Below are positions 20,833-30,690 of a stretch of 34,628 nt of DNA, one piece after another. A program made the position numbers and the translations under genes. The DNA comes from Moritella sp. PE36. GTDB lineage: Bacteria > Pseudomonadota > Gammaproteobacteria > Enterobacterales > Moritellaceae. Positions within the stretch are counted from its first letter, which is position 1; each line of letters opens with the position of its first letter. The notes beneath the pieces were generated by a model. It was not told the DNA's origin. It saw only the letters and a list, made by a program, of their open reading frames with translations, and made no database searches. The stretch lies in the NCBI RefSeq assembly GCF_000170855.1, contig NZ_ABCQ01000052.1, positions 1 to 34,628 on the forward strand, read 5' to 3'.

Positions 20833-21468
20833 ATGCCTGCGACAAAACCAAAACTGTATCACGTATATGATCCCATGTGTTCGTGGTGCTGGGGTTATAA
20901 ACCAACGTGGGATAAAATTAAACAAGCTGTTGCTGATGATGTAGAGATTATTTATGTATTGGGCGGTTTGGCATCTGATACAGACGAGCCAATGCCAGAA
21001 ATGATGCAGGCGCAAATCGCTTCTTATTGGAAGAAAATTGAGAACTTCCTCGGCACCAAATTCAACTATGAATTTTGGACTGAGAATACCCCTCGACGTG
21101 CTACTTATCCTGCTTGTCGCGCTATTATTGCCGCGCGAGCGCAAGGTGCCGAATTAGAGATGCTCAATGCGATACAGAAGGCTTATTACCTTAATGCGCA
21201 GAATCCGAGTGATGATACCGTCTTGATTAAACTGGCTACACAAATTGGTTTAGACATGAATCAATTTGAAACTGCGTTTTTATCTGATCATACACATCAA
21301 GCTTTATTAACCGAAATTGGTTTTGCGCGTTCTATAGGCGGTACTAGTTTTCCTTCTCTGTTTATAGTTAACGAGGGGAAGAAGGATAAAAAGGATAAGC
21401 AGGTAAAAATACCGATTGATTACAAAGATGCTGAGTTGACGATAGAATTAATAAGAAGTGTGATTTGA
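20833..21468 (+). CDS. Cytoplasmic DsbA-family thioredoxin-fold protein
   Basis: The 211-residue protein opens with a thioredoxin fold strand and the redox motif DPMCSWCWG (Cys16, Cys19), has the all-helical insertion of DsbA/FrnE-type proteins, and the cis-proline loop GGTSFPSLFI (Pro174). No signal peptide is present, so it should act in the cytoplasm, as do relatives of the FrnE and 2-hydroxychromene-2-carboxylate isomerase-like group. AAAGGAAA precedes the ATG by 5-6 bases, and the upstream YeaR-like gene ends 12 bases away. Function as a disulfide reductase, isomerase or glutathione-dependent enzyme is inferred only. Confidence 0.88.
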   Translation: MPATKPKLYHVYDPMCSWCWGYKPTWDKIKQAVADDVEIIYVLGGLASDTDEPMPEMMQAQIASYWKKIENFLGTKFNYEFWTENTPRRATYPACRAIIAARAQGAELEMLNAIQKAYYLNAQNPSDDTVLIKLATQIGLDMNQFETAFLSDHTHQALLTEIGFARSIGGTSFPSLFIVNEGKKDKKDKQVKIPIDYKDAELTIELIRSVI

Positions 21469-21510
21469 ACGATTTAAATATTTGCACTATTTCAATAGTT
21501 AGAAATAACT

Positions 21511-21558
21511 CAGCCTGACAATATTAAGCAAGTATCGCTTATAAAGTCAGGCTGTTTT
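21511..21558. terminator. Terminator after the DsbA-like gene
   Basis: CAGCCTGAC (21511-21519) and GTCAGGCTG (21546-21554) form a 9-bp stem, with an inner AAGC/GCTT stem, followed by TTTTG. It sits between convergent genes. Confidence 0.85.
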
Positions 21559-21592
21559 GTAGGACTAATAGCTTTGTAAAGCTAATCGCCTA

Positions 21593-23185
21593 TTACGCTT
21601 GTGCTAGTTCTTTTTCTGCAGCAAGAGCTTCTTGTGCGTGAGTCATCTTGATTGCAGCCATCGGCCCTGTTACCAGAGTGATTGCTATTAAGAATGATAC
21701 CGGCACTGCGGTGATAACAATGAATGATTGCAATGCATTCAAGCCACCGTCACCCGCCAGCAATAATGCCGCCGCAACACAACCCATGATAATCGCCCAG
21801 AATAAACGTTGTTTACGATCTGGTTCATTATCACCTGATACCACCATAGCGATGGAATAAGCCATCGAGTCACCAGTCGTTACCACAAACGTGGTTGTCA
21901 GGATCAAGAAGGCTGGTAGCAAGATCTCGCTTAATGGTAATTGCTGTAATGTTGCTAACAATACCGCAGGTAAGCCCGCTTCAGCTAGTGGCCCTGAAAT
22001 AATACCAGGCGTTTGTAGCTCAAAGAAGATGCCTGTCCCACCCAATACCGCAAACCAGAAGTTTGTCGCAATCGGTGCGCCAACGGCAACCGCTAATACC
22101 AACTCACGAATAGTACGACCTTCAGAAATACGGGCAATGAAAATAGCCATCATAGGTGCAAAACCAATGAACCAGCCCCAGAAGAACCAGGTCCACCAAA
22201 TATTCCAGCCTGGATTATCGGTAGTCACGCTCATGGTTGGCATGTCTTGCAAGTAAGTTCCGAATGCACGACCAAACTGTTCAAAAATGAATTGCGTCGG
22301 GCCTAAAATAAGGATGGCAAGCAGCAATGCAAATGCACCGATGACGTTTAAGCGACTAAGCCACTGTAAACCCTTGTCCATGCCTGATGCCGCGGATAGC
22401 GCACAAATCAATACAACCACAGCTAATATCATTAACTGAGAGTTCATGTCATTTTTAAGGCCCGTTAGCACTTCAAGGCTGTAGCCCATTTGTGATGCTA
22501 AGAAACCAATTGGACCAATCGTACCTGCGGCTACTGCGATGATTGAACAAGCGTCAATCACAGCACCAAACCAATGGTTTTCTAAACGATTACCAACGAT
22601 AGGGAAAAGTAACGCACGTGGACGTAGCTTAATACCATGATGGTGATGTGCATACATCAACACAATCGTTGCGAGTGTGCCCAGTACAGACCAGGCGAGA
22701 AAGCCCCAATGCAAGAAGCTTTGGCTTAGCGCTGGCACAACAGCTTCAACAGTCGAGCCTGTAATATCAGGGTAACTTGCTGATGGTGTTATGAAATGGT
22801 AAATCGGTTCTGCTGCAGACCAGAAAACACCACCACCTGCTAATAGCGTACACATGATCATTGCTAACCAGCGGAAGGTGCCAATTTCAGGTTTGGTTTT
22901 CAGTCCCATACGAGTCTTACCGTAACGGGTTGCTGCGATGCATAATGCAACTGCAAAGTTTGCTACCATTAGCCATTGCCAAAAGTAACCAAATTGTCCA
23001 GCAGCGGCTGAAAATAAGTCTTGGATTAAAGTAGTGAAACGAGGGAGGTCAATGATTGCAGCCAATAAGAACAAGCTAATGAAGCCGATCGTTAATGCTG
23101 GAACCAATTGGTCGCTTTTGCGACGCTCTGAGGTAGTCGTTGTTACGGGTACATCTTCGCCAGTTTGGCATGCATTTACTTGCAT
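21593..23185 (-). CDS. BCCT-family transporter
   Basis: About 530 residues from the ATG at 23185, which has an AGTGAGA upstream; a longer frame to 23227 lacks a ribosome site. Twelve hydrophobic segments and the BCCT signature region WWTWFFWGWFIGFAP with ARISEGRTIRE identify a betaine/carnitine/choline-type transporter of the LeuT fold. AAEPIYHF near the start of TM3-4 is also typical. Substrates of the family are quaternary amines taken up with Na+ or H+. Its position just downstream of the hut operon, on the same strand, suggests a link to histidine or a histidine-derived betaine, but this is inference; osmoprotectant uptake is the default. A CRP-type site lies 179 bases upstream. Confidence 0.9.
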   Translation of the reverse strand: MQVNACQTGEDVPVTTTTSERRKSDQLVPALTIGFISLFLLAAIIDLPRFTTLIQDLFSAAAGQFGYFWQWLMVANFAVALCIAATRYGKTRMGLKTKPEIGTFRWLAMIMCTLLAGGGVFWSAAEPIYHFITPSASYPDITGSTVEAVVPALSQSFLHWGFLAWSVLGTLATIVLMYAHHHHGIKLRPRALLFPIVGNRLENHWFGAVIDACSIIAVAAGTIGPIGFLASQMGYSLEVLTGLKNDMNSQLMILAVVVLICALSAASGMDKGLQWLSRLNVIGAFALLLAILILGPTQFIFEQFGRAFGTYLQDMPTMSVTTDNPGWNIWWTWFFWGWFIGFAPMMAIFIARISEGRTIRELVLAVAVGAPIATNFWFAVLGGTGIFFELQTPGIISGPLAEAGLPAVLLATLQQLPLSEILLPAFLILTTTFVVTTGDSMAYSIAMVVSGDNEPDRKQRLFWAIIMGCVAAALLLAGDGGLNALQSFIVITAVPVSFLIAITLVTGPMAAIKMTHAQEALAAEKELAQA

Positions 23186-23363
23186 AAAATTCTCACTAAG
23201 GGGTGAGGGGCGAGATAATACCGACATTGGCGTGATTTTCCAGTTTTATCTACCCGCTTAAACGGGCAGTCAGGTTTGTTGCGTTATATCATTGTATTTT
23301 AATACTATTTAAACTTTCTTCATAATCAGTAAGTTATATGACTAATTACCTCTCAAGTAATGA

Positions 23364-23379
23364 TGTGATATTAATCACG
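23364..23379. promoter_or_regulatory. CRP-binding-site-like palindrome upstream of the BCCT gene
   Basis: TGTGATATTAATCACG matches the CRP consensus TGTGA-N6-TCACA at 9 of 10 defining bases. It lies upstream of the minus-strand transporter gene and downstream of the truncated Crp/Fnr remnant. The rest of 23186-23537 shows no gene and presumably carries the transporter promoter. cAMP-CRP control of the transporter is a reasonable inference. Confidence 0.7.
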
Positions 23380-23537
23380 CTTATGTTCTCGACATCTTTT
23401 ATTTCTGTACGATTATTGACCAGTGTTGGTTGATCGCTGATAGGCACGTAAAAATCAGCTCTAGGTGGGGTTATTATCACTTGGATTGTAACAATTAAGC
23501 AGTATTGATCGTTAAGCTTTAAGTCTTGTCTTTAATT

Positions 23538-23810
23538 TTACATTTGAATTAAAAATGTTCTTGGGTCTCGAATACTCAAATCGAGATCATCAAGCTTATG
23601 CGCAAGGGCTGTTATATCATTTAAATAGATGCATCCTCGTCCTAAATGCACAAGACCCTCTTTTTCTAATTGTTTGATCGCCTCATTGACACGCTGCCGA
23701 GCAATACCGGTAATACGGCTAATTTGTTGTTGTGACATATTTATCTTTGGTTGTTCACCTTGCAGCCTTGGCTTATGTGCCGCTATAAGTTCGCAGATAA
23801 TATTTAACTT
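23538..23810 (-). pseudogene. Truncated Crp/Fnr-family regulator: only the DNA-binding half remains
   Basis: The open frame on the minus strand is 90 codons, bounded upstream by TAA at 23811-23813. It encodes the hinge and winged helix of a Crp/Fnr regulator: LNIICELIAAHKPRLQGEQP, then MSQQQISRITGIARQRVNEA (helix-turn-helix with the RQRV recognition helix), then KQLEKEGLVHLGRG. The N-terminal cyclic-nucleotide or effector domain, normally about 130 residues, is missing and hutH ends right there. A short 66-residue product from the ATG at 23738 is conceivable, but a truncation is more likely. The break falls inside the inverted repeat at 23789-23833. Confidence 0.8.
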
Positions 23811-23833
23811 TTAAACTTAATAAATCTGCGAAC
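23789..23833. repeat. 10-bp inverted repeat at the hutH / truncated-regulator junction
   Basis: GTTCGCAGAT (23789-23798) and ATCTGCGAAC (23824-23833) are perfect inverted copies around an AT-rich 25-base loop, starting 8 bases beyond the hutH stop. The left arm is part of the remnant's coding frame. It may act as the hut operon terminator or mark the deletion joint that removed the regulator's N-terminal half. Confidence 0.6.
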
Positions 23834-23841
23834 AATGATGC

Positions 23842-25374
23842 TTAAAAACTCGGCAGCATGTCTCTTGCAACAAGCTTGTTGTGGGCCGCTTCTATCAGCA
23901 GTTGATTGGCTTTAGCAATATCAGGGGCAAAATAACGGTCTTTGTCGTAGAAATCGACGCGTTCACGCAATTCTGCTTTCGCCTGTTCAATTAACGGGGA
24001 TGATTTTAGCGGTGCTCTGAAATCAAGCCCTTGTGCCGCAGATAACAGCTCAACCGCTAAGATACCACGGGTATTTTCAGCCATGTCTTTCAATCGACGC
24101 CCAGCAAAGGTCGCCATAGATACATGGTCTTCTTGGTTGGCTGACGTTGGTAAACTATCGACCGATGCTGGATGGGCTAATGACTTGTTCTCACTGGCTA
24201 ACGCAGCTGCGGTTACCTGTGCGATCATAAAGCCAGAGTTAACACCGCCATTATCTACGAGGAATGGTGGTAATTTGCTTAAGCTACTGTCAATCAATAG
24301 TGCCATACGACGTTCTGATAAACTGCCTATCTCTGCAATCGCTAGCGCAAGGTTATCACTGGCCATCGCAATCGGTTCGGCGTGGAAGTTACCCGCTGAG
24401 ATAATATCGCCATCATCGGCAAAAACTAACGGGTTATCTGATACTGAGTTGGCTTCGACTTCATATATCTCAGCTGAATTACGGATCTGTTGTAAACAGG
24501 CGCCCATCACTTGTGGCTGACAACGCAGTGAATAAGGGTCTTGGACTTTTTCACATTCAGTGTGAGAATCACCAACTTCACTGCTAAATTCAAGTATGTG
24601 ACGATACATAGTCGCAGAATCCATTTGTGAGCGATGACCACGCACACGGTGGACGCGTGGATCAAACGGACGACGGCTACCAAGCGCGGCTTCCACTGTC
24701 ATTGCGCCACATAAGGTTGCTGAAGCAAACAGATCTTCGGCAGCAAACAAGCCTTCAAGGCCAAACGCAGTCGATGCTTGCGTGCCGTTTAACAAGGCGA
24801 GTCCTTCTTTTGGTGCTAACGTGATCTTCTGCATGCCTGCAATCGTTAATGCTTCTTCACCAGTAATCATTTTACCTTGATAACGCGCTTCACCTTCGCC
24901 CAGTAAAACTGTGCTCATGTGAGCTAGTGGGGCGAGATCACCTGATGCACCCACTGAGCCTTTTTTTGGTACGCAGGGGTAAACTTCGGCATTCACCAAT
25001 TGCATCAAGGCTTCAATAACCGATAAACGAATACCTGAAAAACCACGCGCTAGGCTGTTAATTTTAAGCACCATCATCAACCGCACGGTTTCATCGTTCA
25101 TTAACTCGCCGATACCTGCCGCATGGGATAACACGATACTGCGTTGCAGCGTTTCGAGATCTTCAGGCGCGATACGGGTATTAGCAAGCAGGCCAAAACC
25201 GGTATTAATACCGTAAGCAGTACGGCCTTCTGCTATCACATTATTTACCACTTCTGTGCTGGCATGAATGTCATCAAAGCAGCTAGGGTCGAGTGACACC
25301 TGTACTGGAGCACGACTGATTTGACGAAGTTGTGCCAGTGTTAATAACCCTGGTTTAATTGTAAGTTTGTACAT
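23842..25374 (-). CDS. hutH: Histidine ammonia-lyase
   Basis: The ATG at 25374 has GGAG six bases upstream and gives 510 residues; the extension with TTG at 25386 uses that ribosome site as codons. The self-forming MIO cofactor triad Ala143-Ser144-Gly145 is present in [15 protein letters not shown], and [20 protein letters not shown] and QEDHVSM blocks are intact. It deaminates L-histidine to urocanate, the first step of the hut pathway, in the cytoplasm as a homotetramer. It is the last complete gene of the hut cluster, 18 bases after hutU, with a hairpin just past its stop. Confidence 0.97.
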   Translation of the reverse strand: MYKLTIKPGLLTLAQLRQISRAPVQVSLDPSCFDDIHASTEVVNNVIAEGRTAYGINTGFGLLANTRIAPEDLETLQRSIVLSHAAGIGELMNDETVRLMMVLKINSLARGFSGIRLSVIEALMQLVNAEVYPCVPKKGSVGASGDLAPLAHMSTVLLGEGEARYQGKMITGEEALTIAGMQKITLAPKEGLALLNGTQASTAFGLEGLFAAEDLFASATLCGAMTVEAALGSRRPFDPRVHRVRGHRSQMDSATMYRHILEFSSEVGDSHTECEKVQDPYSLRCQPQVMGACLQQIRNSAEIYEVEANSVSDNPLVFADDGDIISAGNFHAEPIAMASDNLALAIAEIGSLSERRMALLIDSSLSKLPPFLVDNGGVNSGFMIAQVTAAALASENKSLAHPASVDSLPTSANQEDHVSMATFAGRRLKDMAENTRGILAVELLSAAQGLDFRAPLKSSPLIEQAKAELRERVDFYDKDRYFAPDIAKANQLLIEAAHNKLVARDMLPSF

Positions 25375-25392
25375 GTTGTTCTCCAAGATTAT

Positions 25393-27078
25393 CTATTTAT
25401 TATTGGCTGTATTAAGCATCGGTAGGTCTAAGTTTTGTTCTTTCGCGCAGGTTTTAGCAATATCATAACCTGCATCAGCATGACGCATCACGCCTGTGGC
25501 TGGATCGTTGCGTAATACACGGCTAACACGTTCATGGGCATCATCGGTGCCATCACAAAGTACCACCATGCCTGAATGTTGAGAGAAGCCCATGCCAACG
25601 CCGCCGCCATGGTGCAGTGATACCCAAGTCGCGCCACTCGCTGTATTGAGCAGGGCGTTTAATAGTGGCCAATCTGATACGGCATCAGAACCATCCATCA
25701 TGCCTTCGGTTTCACGGTTAGGGCTGGCAACTGAACCGGAATCAAGGTGATCACGACCAATCACAATCGGCGCTTTAAGCTCGCCATTTTTAACCATTTC
25801 GTTAAAAGCTAAACCAAGACGTTGACGGTCTTTTAAGCCCACCCAACAAATACGTGCAGGCAGACCTTGGAACTGAATACGCTCGCGCGCCATGTCTAAC
25901 CAATGGTGTAGCTGTGGATTATCTGGGATCAGCTCTTTTACTTTTTGATCGGTTTTGTAGATATCTTCTGGGTCGCCAGACAATGCCACCCAACGGAATG
26001 GACCTATGCCTTCACAGAACAGTGGACGGATATAAGCGGGTACAAAACCGGGGAAATCAAACGCGTTTTCAACGCCTTCTTCCAGTGCCATTTGACGGAT
26101 GTTATTACCATAATCAACCGTTGCAGAACCTGCTTTTTGCAGATCTAACATGGCCTGTACCTGAATTGCCATTGACTGCTTAGCGGCTTTAACAACCGCG
26201 GCTTCATCTTCTTTACGCATTGCTGCGGCGTGTGCCATGGTCCAGCCTTGTGGTAAATAGCCGTTAAGCGGATCATGCGCCGATGTTTGGTCGGTAGTAC
26301 AATCTGGAACGACACCACGTTTGACTAATTCAGGGAAAATATCGGCGGCATTACCAAGTAGGCCAATCGAGATTGGTTGCTTATTTTTGATTGCTTCATC
26401 AAGTAGCGCTAATGCTTCATCAAGGGTTGTGGCTTTCTTATCGATATAACCGGTACGTAAGCGGTAATCGATACGTGATTCATCACATTCAACGGCTATC
26501 ATCGAGAATCCGGCCATTGTTGCAGCAAGCGGTTGCGCGCCACCCATACCACCTAAACCACCAGTAAGCACCCAACGACCTTGTGCTTGGCCGTCAAAAT
26601 GTTGTTTCGCCATGGCCACGAATGTTTCGTAAGTACCTTGCACAATGCCTTGTGAGCCAATGTAGATCCAAGAGCCCGCGGTCATTTGTCCGTACATCAT
26701 CAAGCCTGCTTTATCTAGCTTGTTGAAGTGTTCCCAGTTTGCCCAATGTGGTACTAGGTTTGAGTTGGCAATCAGTACACGCGGTGCATTGGTGTGGGTT
26801 TTGAATACACCAACCGGTTTACCTGACTGTACAAGGAGTGTTTCGTCATCTTCTAAACGTTTTAGCACTTCGACTATTTTGTCGTAACATTCCCAATCAC
26901 GCGCCGCGCGGCCAATGCCCCCATAAACAACCAATGCATGCGGATGTTCTGCAACGTCTGGGTGTAGGTTGTTCATCAACATTCTTAATGGCGCTTCGGT
27001 TTGCCATGATTTAGCGTTGAGCTTTGTGCCGTGAGGGGCAATGATAGTACGAGACGTATCTAAACGTTTATCAGTCAT
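25393..27078 (-). CDS. hutU: Urocanate hydratase
   Basis: Starting at ATG 27078 (AAGGAAA five bases upstream) the protein has 561 residues; an ATG at 27102 is further out and lacks a ribosome site. The NAD+-binding glycine cluster GGLGGMGG (173-180), [18 protein letters not shown] near the N-terminus and the conserved catalytic-region Cys411 ([13 protein letters not shown]) match HutU of Pseudomonas. It adds water to urocanate to give imidazolonepropionate, using tightly bound NAD+ as electrophile. Gene lies between hutG (54 bases upstream) and hutH. Confidence 0.97.
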   Translation of the reverse strand: MTDKRLDTSRTIIAPHGTKLNAKSWQTEAPLRMLMNNLHPDVAEHPHALVVYGGIGRAARDWECYDKIVEVLKRLEDDETLLVQSGKPVGVFKTHTNAPRVLIANSNLVPHWANWEHFNKLDKAGLMMYGQMTAGSWIYIGSQGIVQGTYETFVAMAKQHFDGQAQGRWVLTGGLGGMGGAQPLAATMAGFSMIAVECDESRIDYRLRTGYIDKKATTLDEALALLDEAIKNKQPISIGLLGNAADIFPELVKRGVVPDCTTDQTSAHDPLNGYLPQGWTMAHAAAMRKEDEAAVVKAAKQSMAIQVQAMLDLQKAGSATVDYGNNIRQMALEEGVENAFDFPGFVPAYIRPLFCEGIGPFRWVALSGDPEDIYKTDQKVKELIPDNPQLHHWLDMARERIQFQGLPARICWVGLKDRQRLGLAFNEMVKNGELKAPIVIGRDHLDSGSVASPNRETEGMMDGSDAVSDWPLLNALLNTASGATWVSLHHGGGVGMGFSQHSGMVVLCDGTDDAHERVSRVLRNDPATGVMRHADAGYDIAKTCAKEQNLDLPMLNTANNK

Positions 27079-27132
27079 TAGGATTTCCTTTTCACTTTGC
27101 ATATTTATTTTGATTAAATTCTAATTCGGCTT

Positions 27133-28197
27133 TTATTTCGACTTGAACATAGCGCGGGTGATATCCCACGTTAATCGTGCTGCAAGTCGTGCAGTTTGAT
27201 TGTCTATATCAAAATTTGGATTGTATTCGGCTAGGTCAGCAATGATTAGTTTTGCTTGGCCTGCGCTATTTTTAGCGTTAAAGATCGGTTGGAGTAAGGC
27301 TTCGACACTTTCATAATTCACCCCACGCGCTGCTGGTGCGCTAACACCGGGCGCTGTGGACGCAGAGAACACATCGATATCTATGGTTAGATAGAGGTGA
27401 TCCACGTTATCAATAAATGCGATTAATTCTTCGATACGCTCGGCAAGGTGATAAGAAGCCAGCTGGTGGTCTTCGCGATAATGCACCCCGAGTTGATCGG
27501 CAAGGGTGAATAACGCTTGAGTATTACTGGCGCGACTGACACCAAGACACGCATAATTAAACGCCCAGCCTAATTGTTGGCAGTGTTTGGCTATTTGATT
27601 GAATGGCGTGCCTGAGCTAGTCGGGAATGCGTGACCATCTGTCGAATAGGTACGTAAATCAAAATGGGCATCAAAGTTGATAATGCCGATCTTTGGTTTG
27701 TTAACGTCAGTGCTTATGCCTGAATTCTGAAAATGTTGCGCTAATCCTTGGAATGTTCCCCAAGCGATTTCGTGTCCACCGCCTAATACCATTACTTTGT
27801 TTTGTTTGTTGAGGGCTGTCTCGACATGGTTAGCCAGTTCTTTTTGGCTGGCGGCTAAATCAGTATCACTGCAATAGATATTCCCTGCATCAACGAAAGT
27901 CGATGTTTTTGTGGCGTTGTCATGATGCCATGCGGTATTAGCCAGCGCTTTGCGGATAATATCCGGTGCTTGTACTGCGCCAACACGGCCTTTATTACGT
28001 TTCACGCCTTCGTCACAAGCGAAGCCGAGTAGGACAACACCCGCTTGGTTTGTTAGTTGCTCGTCATCACCGATCAAAGTGACTTTTTGATGAAAACGCA
28101 TGCCTGCTTCACCGTCTTCGGCGTCAATACGACCCTGCCAAATATCGGCATCGGTAGCAGCGTAATTACTTGCTGCGGGATAAGTTATTTTAGTCAT
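27133..28197 (-). CDS. hutG: Formimidoylglutamase
   Basis: The start is the ATG at 28197, overlapping the last codons of hutI by 8 bases (CATGACTAA), giving 354 residues; a longer frame inside hutI is a shadow. It belongs to the arginase/ureohydrolase family, with the dinuclear manganese ligands His142 (GGGHEIAWG), Asp176/His178/Asp180 (NFDAHFDLR) and Asp273/Asp275 ([10 protein letters not shown]). It hydrolyses N-formimidoyl-L-glutamate to glutamate and formamide, so this organism uses the four-enzyme route ending in HutG with no HutF in the window. Overlap with hutI implies translational coupling. Confidence 0.95.
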   Translation of the reverse strand: MTKITYPAASNYAATDADIWQGRIDAEDGEAGMRFHQKVTLIGDDEQLTNQAGVVLLGFACDEGVKRNKGRVGAVQAPDIIRKALANTAWHHDNATKTSTFVDAGNIYCSDTDLAASQKELANHVETALNKQNKVMVLGGGHEIAWGTFQGLAQHFQNSGISTDVNKPKIGIINFDAHFDLRTYSTDGHAFPTSSGTPFNQIAKHCQQLGWAFNYACLGVSRASNTQALFTLADQLGVHYREDHQLASYHLAERIEELIAFIDNVDHLYLTIDIDVFSASTAPGVSAPAARGVNYESVEALLQPIFNAKNSAGQAKLIIADLAEYNPNFDIDNQTARLAARLTWDITRAMFKSK

Positions 28198-29401
28198 GAC
28201 AAAGCTCTCCGTTAACGATGCGAGAGTGCAGTCTTGGTGTGCCGACTTCATAAGCGAGTTGGGCTGGATGGTCGATATTCCAAATTGCGAGATCAGCATC
28301 ATAGCCAACACGTATTTGACCGCGTGAATCTTGTAGCCCTAATGCCCGTGCTGCATGGCATGTTACGCCACGTAATGCTTCTTCAGGTGTTAATCTAAAT
28401 AAAGTACAGCCCATATTCATCATCATAGTTAAGGATGCGATAGGAGAGGTACCTGGATTAAAATCGGTTGCTAATGCCATTGGCACGTTATGTTGACGCA
28501 GTAATGCAATGGGCGGTAATTGGGTTTCTCTTAAAAAGTAGAATGCGCCAGGCAGCAGGGTGGCGACAGTGCCATGTTCAGCAAGTGCTTTCACGCCTTG
28601 TTCGTCAAGGAATTCGATATGATCAACCGAGGTGGCGCCCATTTTGGCGGCCAGTTCACTGCCGCCGAGGTTACTTAATTGTTCCGTGTGACCTTTAATG
28701 CCTAAGCCGTGAGATAAAGCAGCTTCGAATACGGCTTTGGTTTGCGCTAAGTTAAAGCCAATGCCTTCGCAGAATACATCAACATAGTCCACTAGCTTAG
28801 CTGCAACGGCGGCTGGAATGATTTCGTCACACACATAACGGATGTAGCTATCGGCATTGCCTTTATATTCAGGCGGTACGGCATGTGCCGCTAGTAGCGT
28901 GGTTGATACCTTGATATTGGCATGCTGTTGTAATTGCTTAGCGGCACGTAGCATTTTCAATTCATCTTCAAGTGTTAAGCCGTAACCTGATTTGATTTCA
29001 ATCGTTGTTACACCGTCTGCGGTCAGTGCTGAGAGGCGTTGTAGGGCGAGTTCAACAAGTTGGCTTTCGCTTGCTGCGCGAGTGGCGTTAACAGTCGAAA
29101 GGATACCGCCACCTTGTTTAGCGATTGTTTCATATGGCACGCCCGTTAAGCGCTGTTCAAATTCTTTAGCACGGTTACCAGCAAAAACCAGATGGGTGTG
29201 ACAGTCGATAAGACCCGGTGTAATAAGGCGATCTTGGCAATCTATAATTTGTGAGTAGTCTGCTGTCGGGCACTGCTGCATAGGACCAATTTTAACTATC
29301 TTAGCGTGCTCAATTGCAATGTAGCAATTAGGTTGTGTTTGGTAATCTGAATCACTTTGATCCATCGATACAATTGTTGTATTGGTTAGCAATAAACTCA
29401 T
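28190..29401 (-). CDS. hutI: Imidazolonepropionase
   Basis: The 403-residue amidohydrolase has the metal-binding motif [20 protein letters not shown] (His68, His70), [30 protein letters not shown], and the downstream GHTEQLSN and DHIEFLDE blocks with further metal ligands. It opens the imidazolone ring to give N-formimidoyl-L-glutamate. It is the first structural gene after hutC. GAGAG lies 6 bases before the ATG. A TGTATATACA palindrome 21-30 bases upstream is the likely HutC operator. Confidence 0.97.
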   Translation of the reverse strand: MSLLLTNTTIVSMDQSDSDYQTQPNCYIAIEHAKIVKIGPMQQCPTADYSQIIDCQDRLITPGLIDCHTHLVFAGNRAKEFEQRLTGVPYETIAKQGGGILSTVNATRAASESQLVELALQRLSALTADGVTTIEIKSGYGLTLEDELKMLRAAKQLQQHANIKVSTTLLAAHAVPPEYKGNADSYIRYVCDEIIPAAVAAKLVDYVDVFCEGIGFNLAQTKAVFEAALSHGLGIKGHTEQLSNLGGSELAAKMGATSVDHIEFLDEQGVKALAEHGTVATLLPGAFYFLRETQLPPIALLRQHNVPMALATDFNPGTSPIASLTMMMNMGCTLFRLTPEEALRGVTCHAARALGLQDSRGQIRVGYDADLAIWNIDHPAQLAYEVGTPRLHSRIVNGELCHD

Positions 29402-29421
29402 CAGGCTCTCACGCTTTTAAA

Positions 29422-29431
29422 TGTATATACA
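29422..29431. promoter_or_regulatory. Probable HutC operator upstream of hutI
   Basis: The perfect palindrome TGTATATACA, flanked by AT-rich bases (AAATGTATATACAATT), lies 21 bp before the hutI ATG, and resembles known HutC operators of the form TGTATATACA. A further half-site (TTGTCTA on the minus strand) lies next to it. Urocanate should release HutC. The gap 29402-29605 has no gene. Confidence 0.75.
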
Positions 29432-29605
29432 ATTAAATAGACAATTTAAGCAGGAAGAGCAAGTTTTAAATCGGCTTGTTGTGATCTAGTTGTGGTTTTG
29501 TTAATTTTTTGAGGCGATTTTTATGATGTATGTCGATATTAACCGACACAGTGTTTAGCATAATAGTTTGGCGTAATAATTTGAATTAGCGGGTAATAAG
29601 CAGTG

Positions 29606-30310
29606 CTATATTTCAGTTTTAAGGCTGAGTTTGTATTTATCTGCTGGATGATAAAGCAAGGCAACACTAATCAAAGACTGTTTGCTCCAGGTACGGCGAT
29701 TGAGTAATAAACAAGGTTGTAGCGCTGTTAGGCTTAAGTGCTGTTGGATAGGTAGGCTTGGCATGACAGCTTCAACCGTATGCTCAATCGAACTTAATGG
29801 ACAATTCTTGGTGAGGTATTCATTGGGTGTCGCTAGACTGAAATCTTGTGTTATGTACTCCGGTGCAAACTGCGGATTGACCCAGCGCAGTTCCAGTTGT
29901 AATGCAATGTCGTCCTCGTAATGTATGATTTCACTAAAGAAAATGGCAGTGTCAAGTTTTACGCCTAGTCTCATCGCTATTTCATCATCCGCTTGTATTG
30001 TCACCTGACGCAGTATTTTATTGCTGTAGGTTTTACCGCGTTGACGGATCTCATCAGCAATATTACGAATATCACTCAGTGATGACTCGACTTTTTTCTG
30101 GCACACAAACGTACCCAAGCGCGGGGTTCTTGTTAATAGACCTTGGTTGACGAGATCGCGAATGGCTTTATTCACCGTCATCCGGCTGACATTAAATTGT
30201 TTGGTTAATTCGAGCTCTGTGGGGATCTTATTACCAGGCAGCCAAACATGGGTATTGATTTTTTCAAGGATGAAGTCTTGGATTTGAATATAGCGCGGCG
30301 AACTGTTCAT
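29606..30310 (-). CDS. hutC: Histidine utilisation repressor HutC (GntR family)
   Basis: The 234-residue protein has an N-terminal GntR winged helix at about 7-70 (LPGNKIPTELELTKQFNVSR, MTVNKAIRDLVNQGLLTRTP, GTFV) and a C-terminal UTRA effector domain (LQLELRWVNPQFAPEYITQD; HTVEAVMP; LLLNRRTWS). HutC represses the hut genes and is released by urocanate. It is the first gene of the cluster and is read in the same direction as hutI, with a 204-base gap that holds the operator. AAGG lies about 9 bases before the ATG. A TATACAA half-site at 30380-30386 may allow autoregulation. Confidence 0.93.
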   Translation of the reverse strand: MNSSPRYIQIQDFILEKINTHVWLPGNKIPTELELTKQFNVSRMTVNKAIRDLVNQGLLTRTPRLGTFVCQKKVESSLSDIRNIADEIRQRGKTYSNKILRQVTIQADDEIAMRLGVKLDTAIFFSEIIHYEDDIALQLELRWVNPQFAPEYITQDFSLATPNEYLTKNCPLSSIEHTVEAVMPSLPIQQHLSLTALQPCLLLNRRTWSKQSLISVALLYHPADKYKLSLKTEI

Positions 30311-30480
30311 AGCGTCTAACCTTAATAATGTCTAACTTTAATAGCAGTATAATGGAGTAATCAATAAAACTTAATTGACTATACAAATGATCTATTAGTT
30401 AGCAATAAAATGCAAGTTATTATGTGTTAGTGAGATTTGGTAGGGTGGGAACGGGATTTTAAATTTGGGTAAGCGGTTCA

Positions 30481-30546
30481 GAACAAGCTGTTCACAAGAA
30501 CAAGCTGTTTACTCTAAGCCATAACTGGACAGAAACAGCTTAGAGT
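30481..30546. repeat. Direct and inverted repeats between hutC and the cassette array
   Basis: GAACAAGCTGTT occurs twice at 30481-30492 and 30498-30509. ACTCTAAGC (30511-30519) pairs with GCTTAGAGT (30538-30546), and AAGCTGTTT (30503-30511) with AAACAGCTT (30533-30541). The structure sits 170-240 bp upstream of hutC and about 55 bp from the first attC edge. It may be a terminator of the cassettes or part of an insertion target. The rest of 30311-30599 shows no gene. Confidence 0.6.
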
Positions 30547-30599
30547 GGAAACTTTAAATGGTACAGTTCGCATTACAGAAAGTATGGTGAAATTGAGAT

Positions 30600-30690
30600 T
30601 AACGCCTCATTAAGAGGCTAAAAATTGCGGGCTAAAATGGAACAAAGCGAACAGCCCACTGTTTTAGTCCAGCTTTAATGACTTGTTAGC
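30600..30690 (-). other. attC site 1
   Basis: The ends TAACGC (30600-30605) and GTTAGC (30685-30690) bracket a foldable imperfect palindrome. TCATTAA (30608-30614) pairs with TTAATGA (30675-30681). Inside, GGCTAAAA and GGGCT pair with AGCCC and TTTTAGTCC around a loop near 30638-30650. The upstream ORF stop at 30664 lies within it, as in many Vibrio-type cassettes. Confidence 0.85.

Noticed and set aside
23186-23227. Longer start for the BCCT transporter
   Set aside because: There is no ribosome site before 23227; the ATG at 23185 is better placed.
28198-28311. Longer start for hutG
   Set aside because: It lies inside hutI; the ATG at 28197 matches the known family N-terminus and forms an 8-base overlap.
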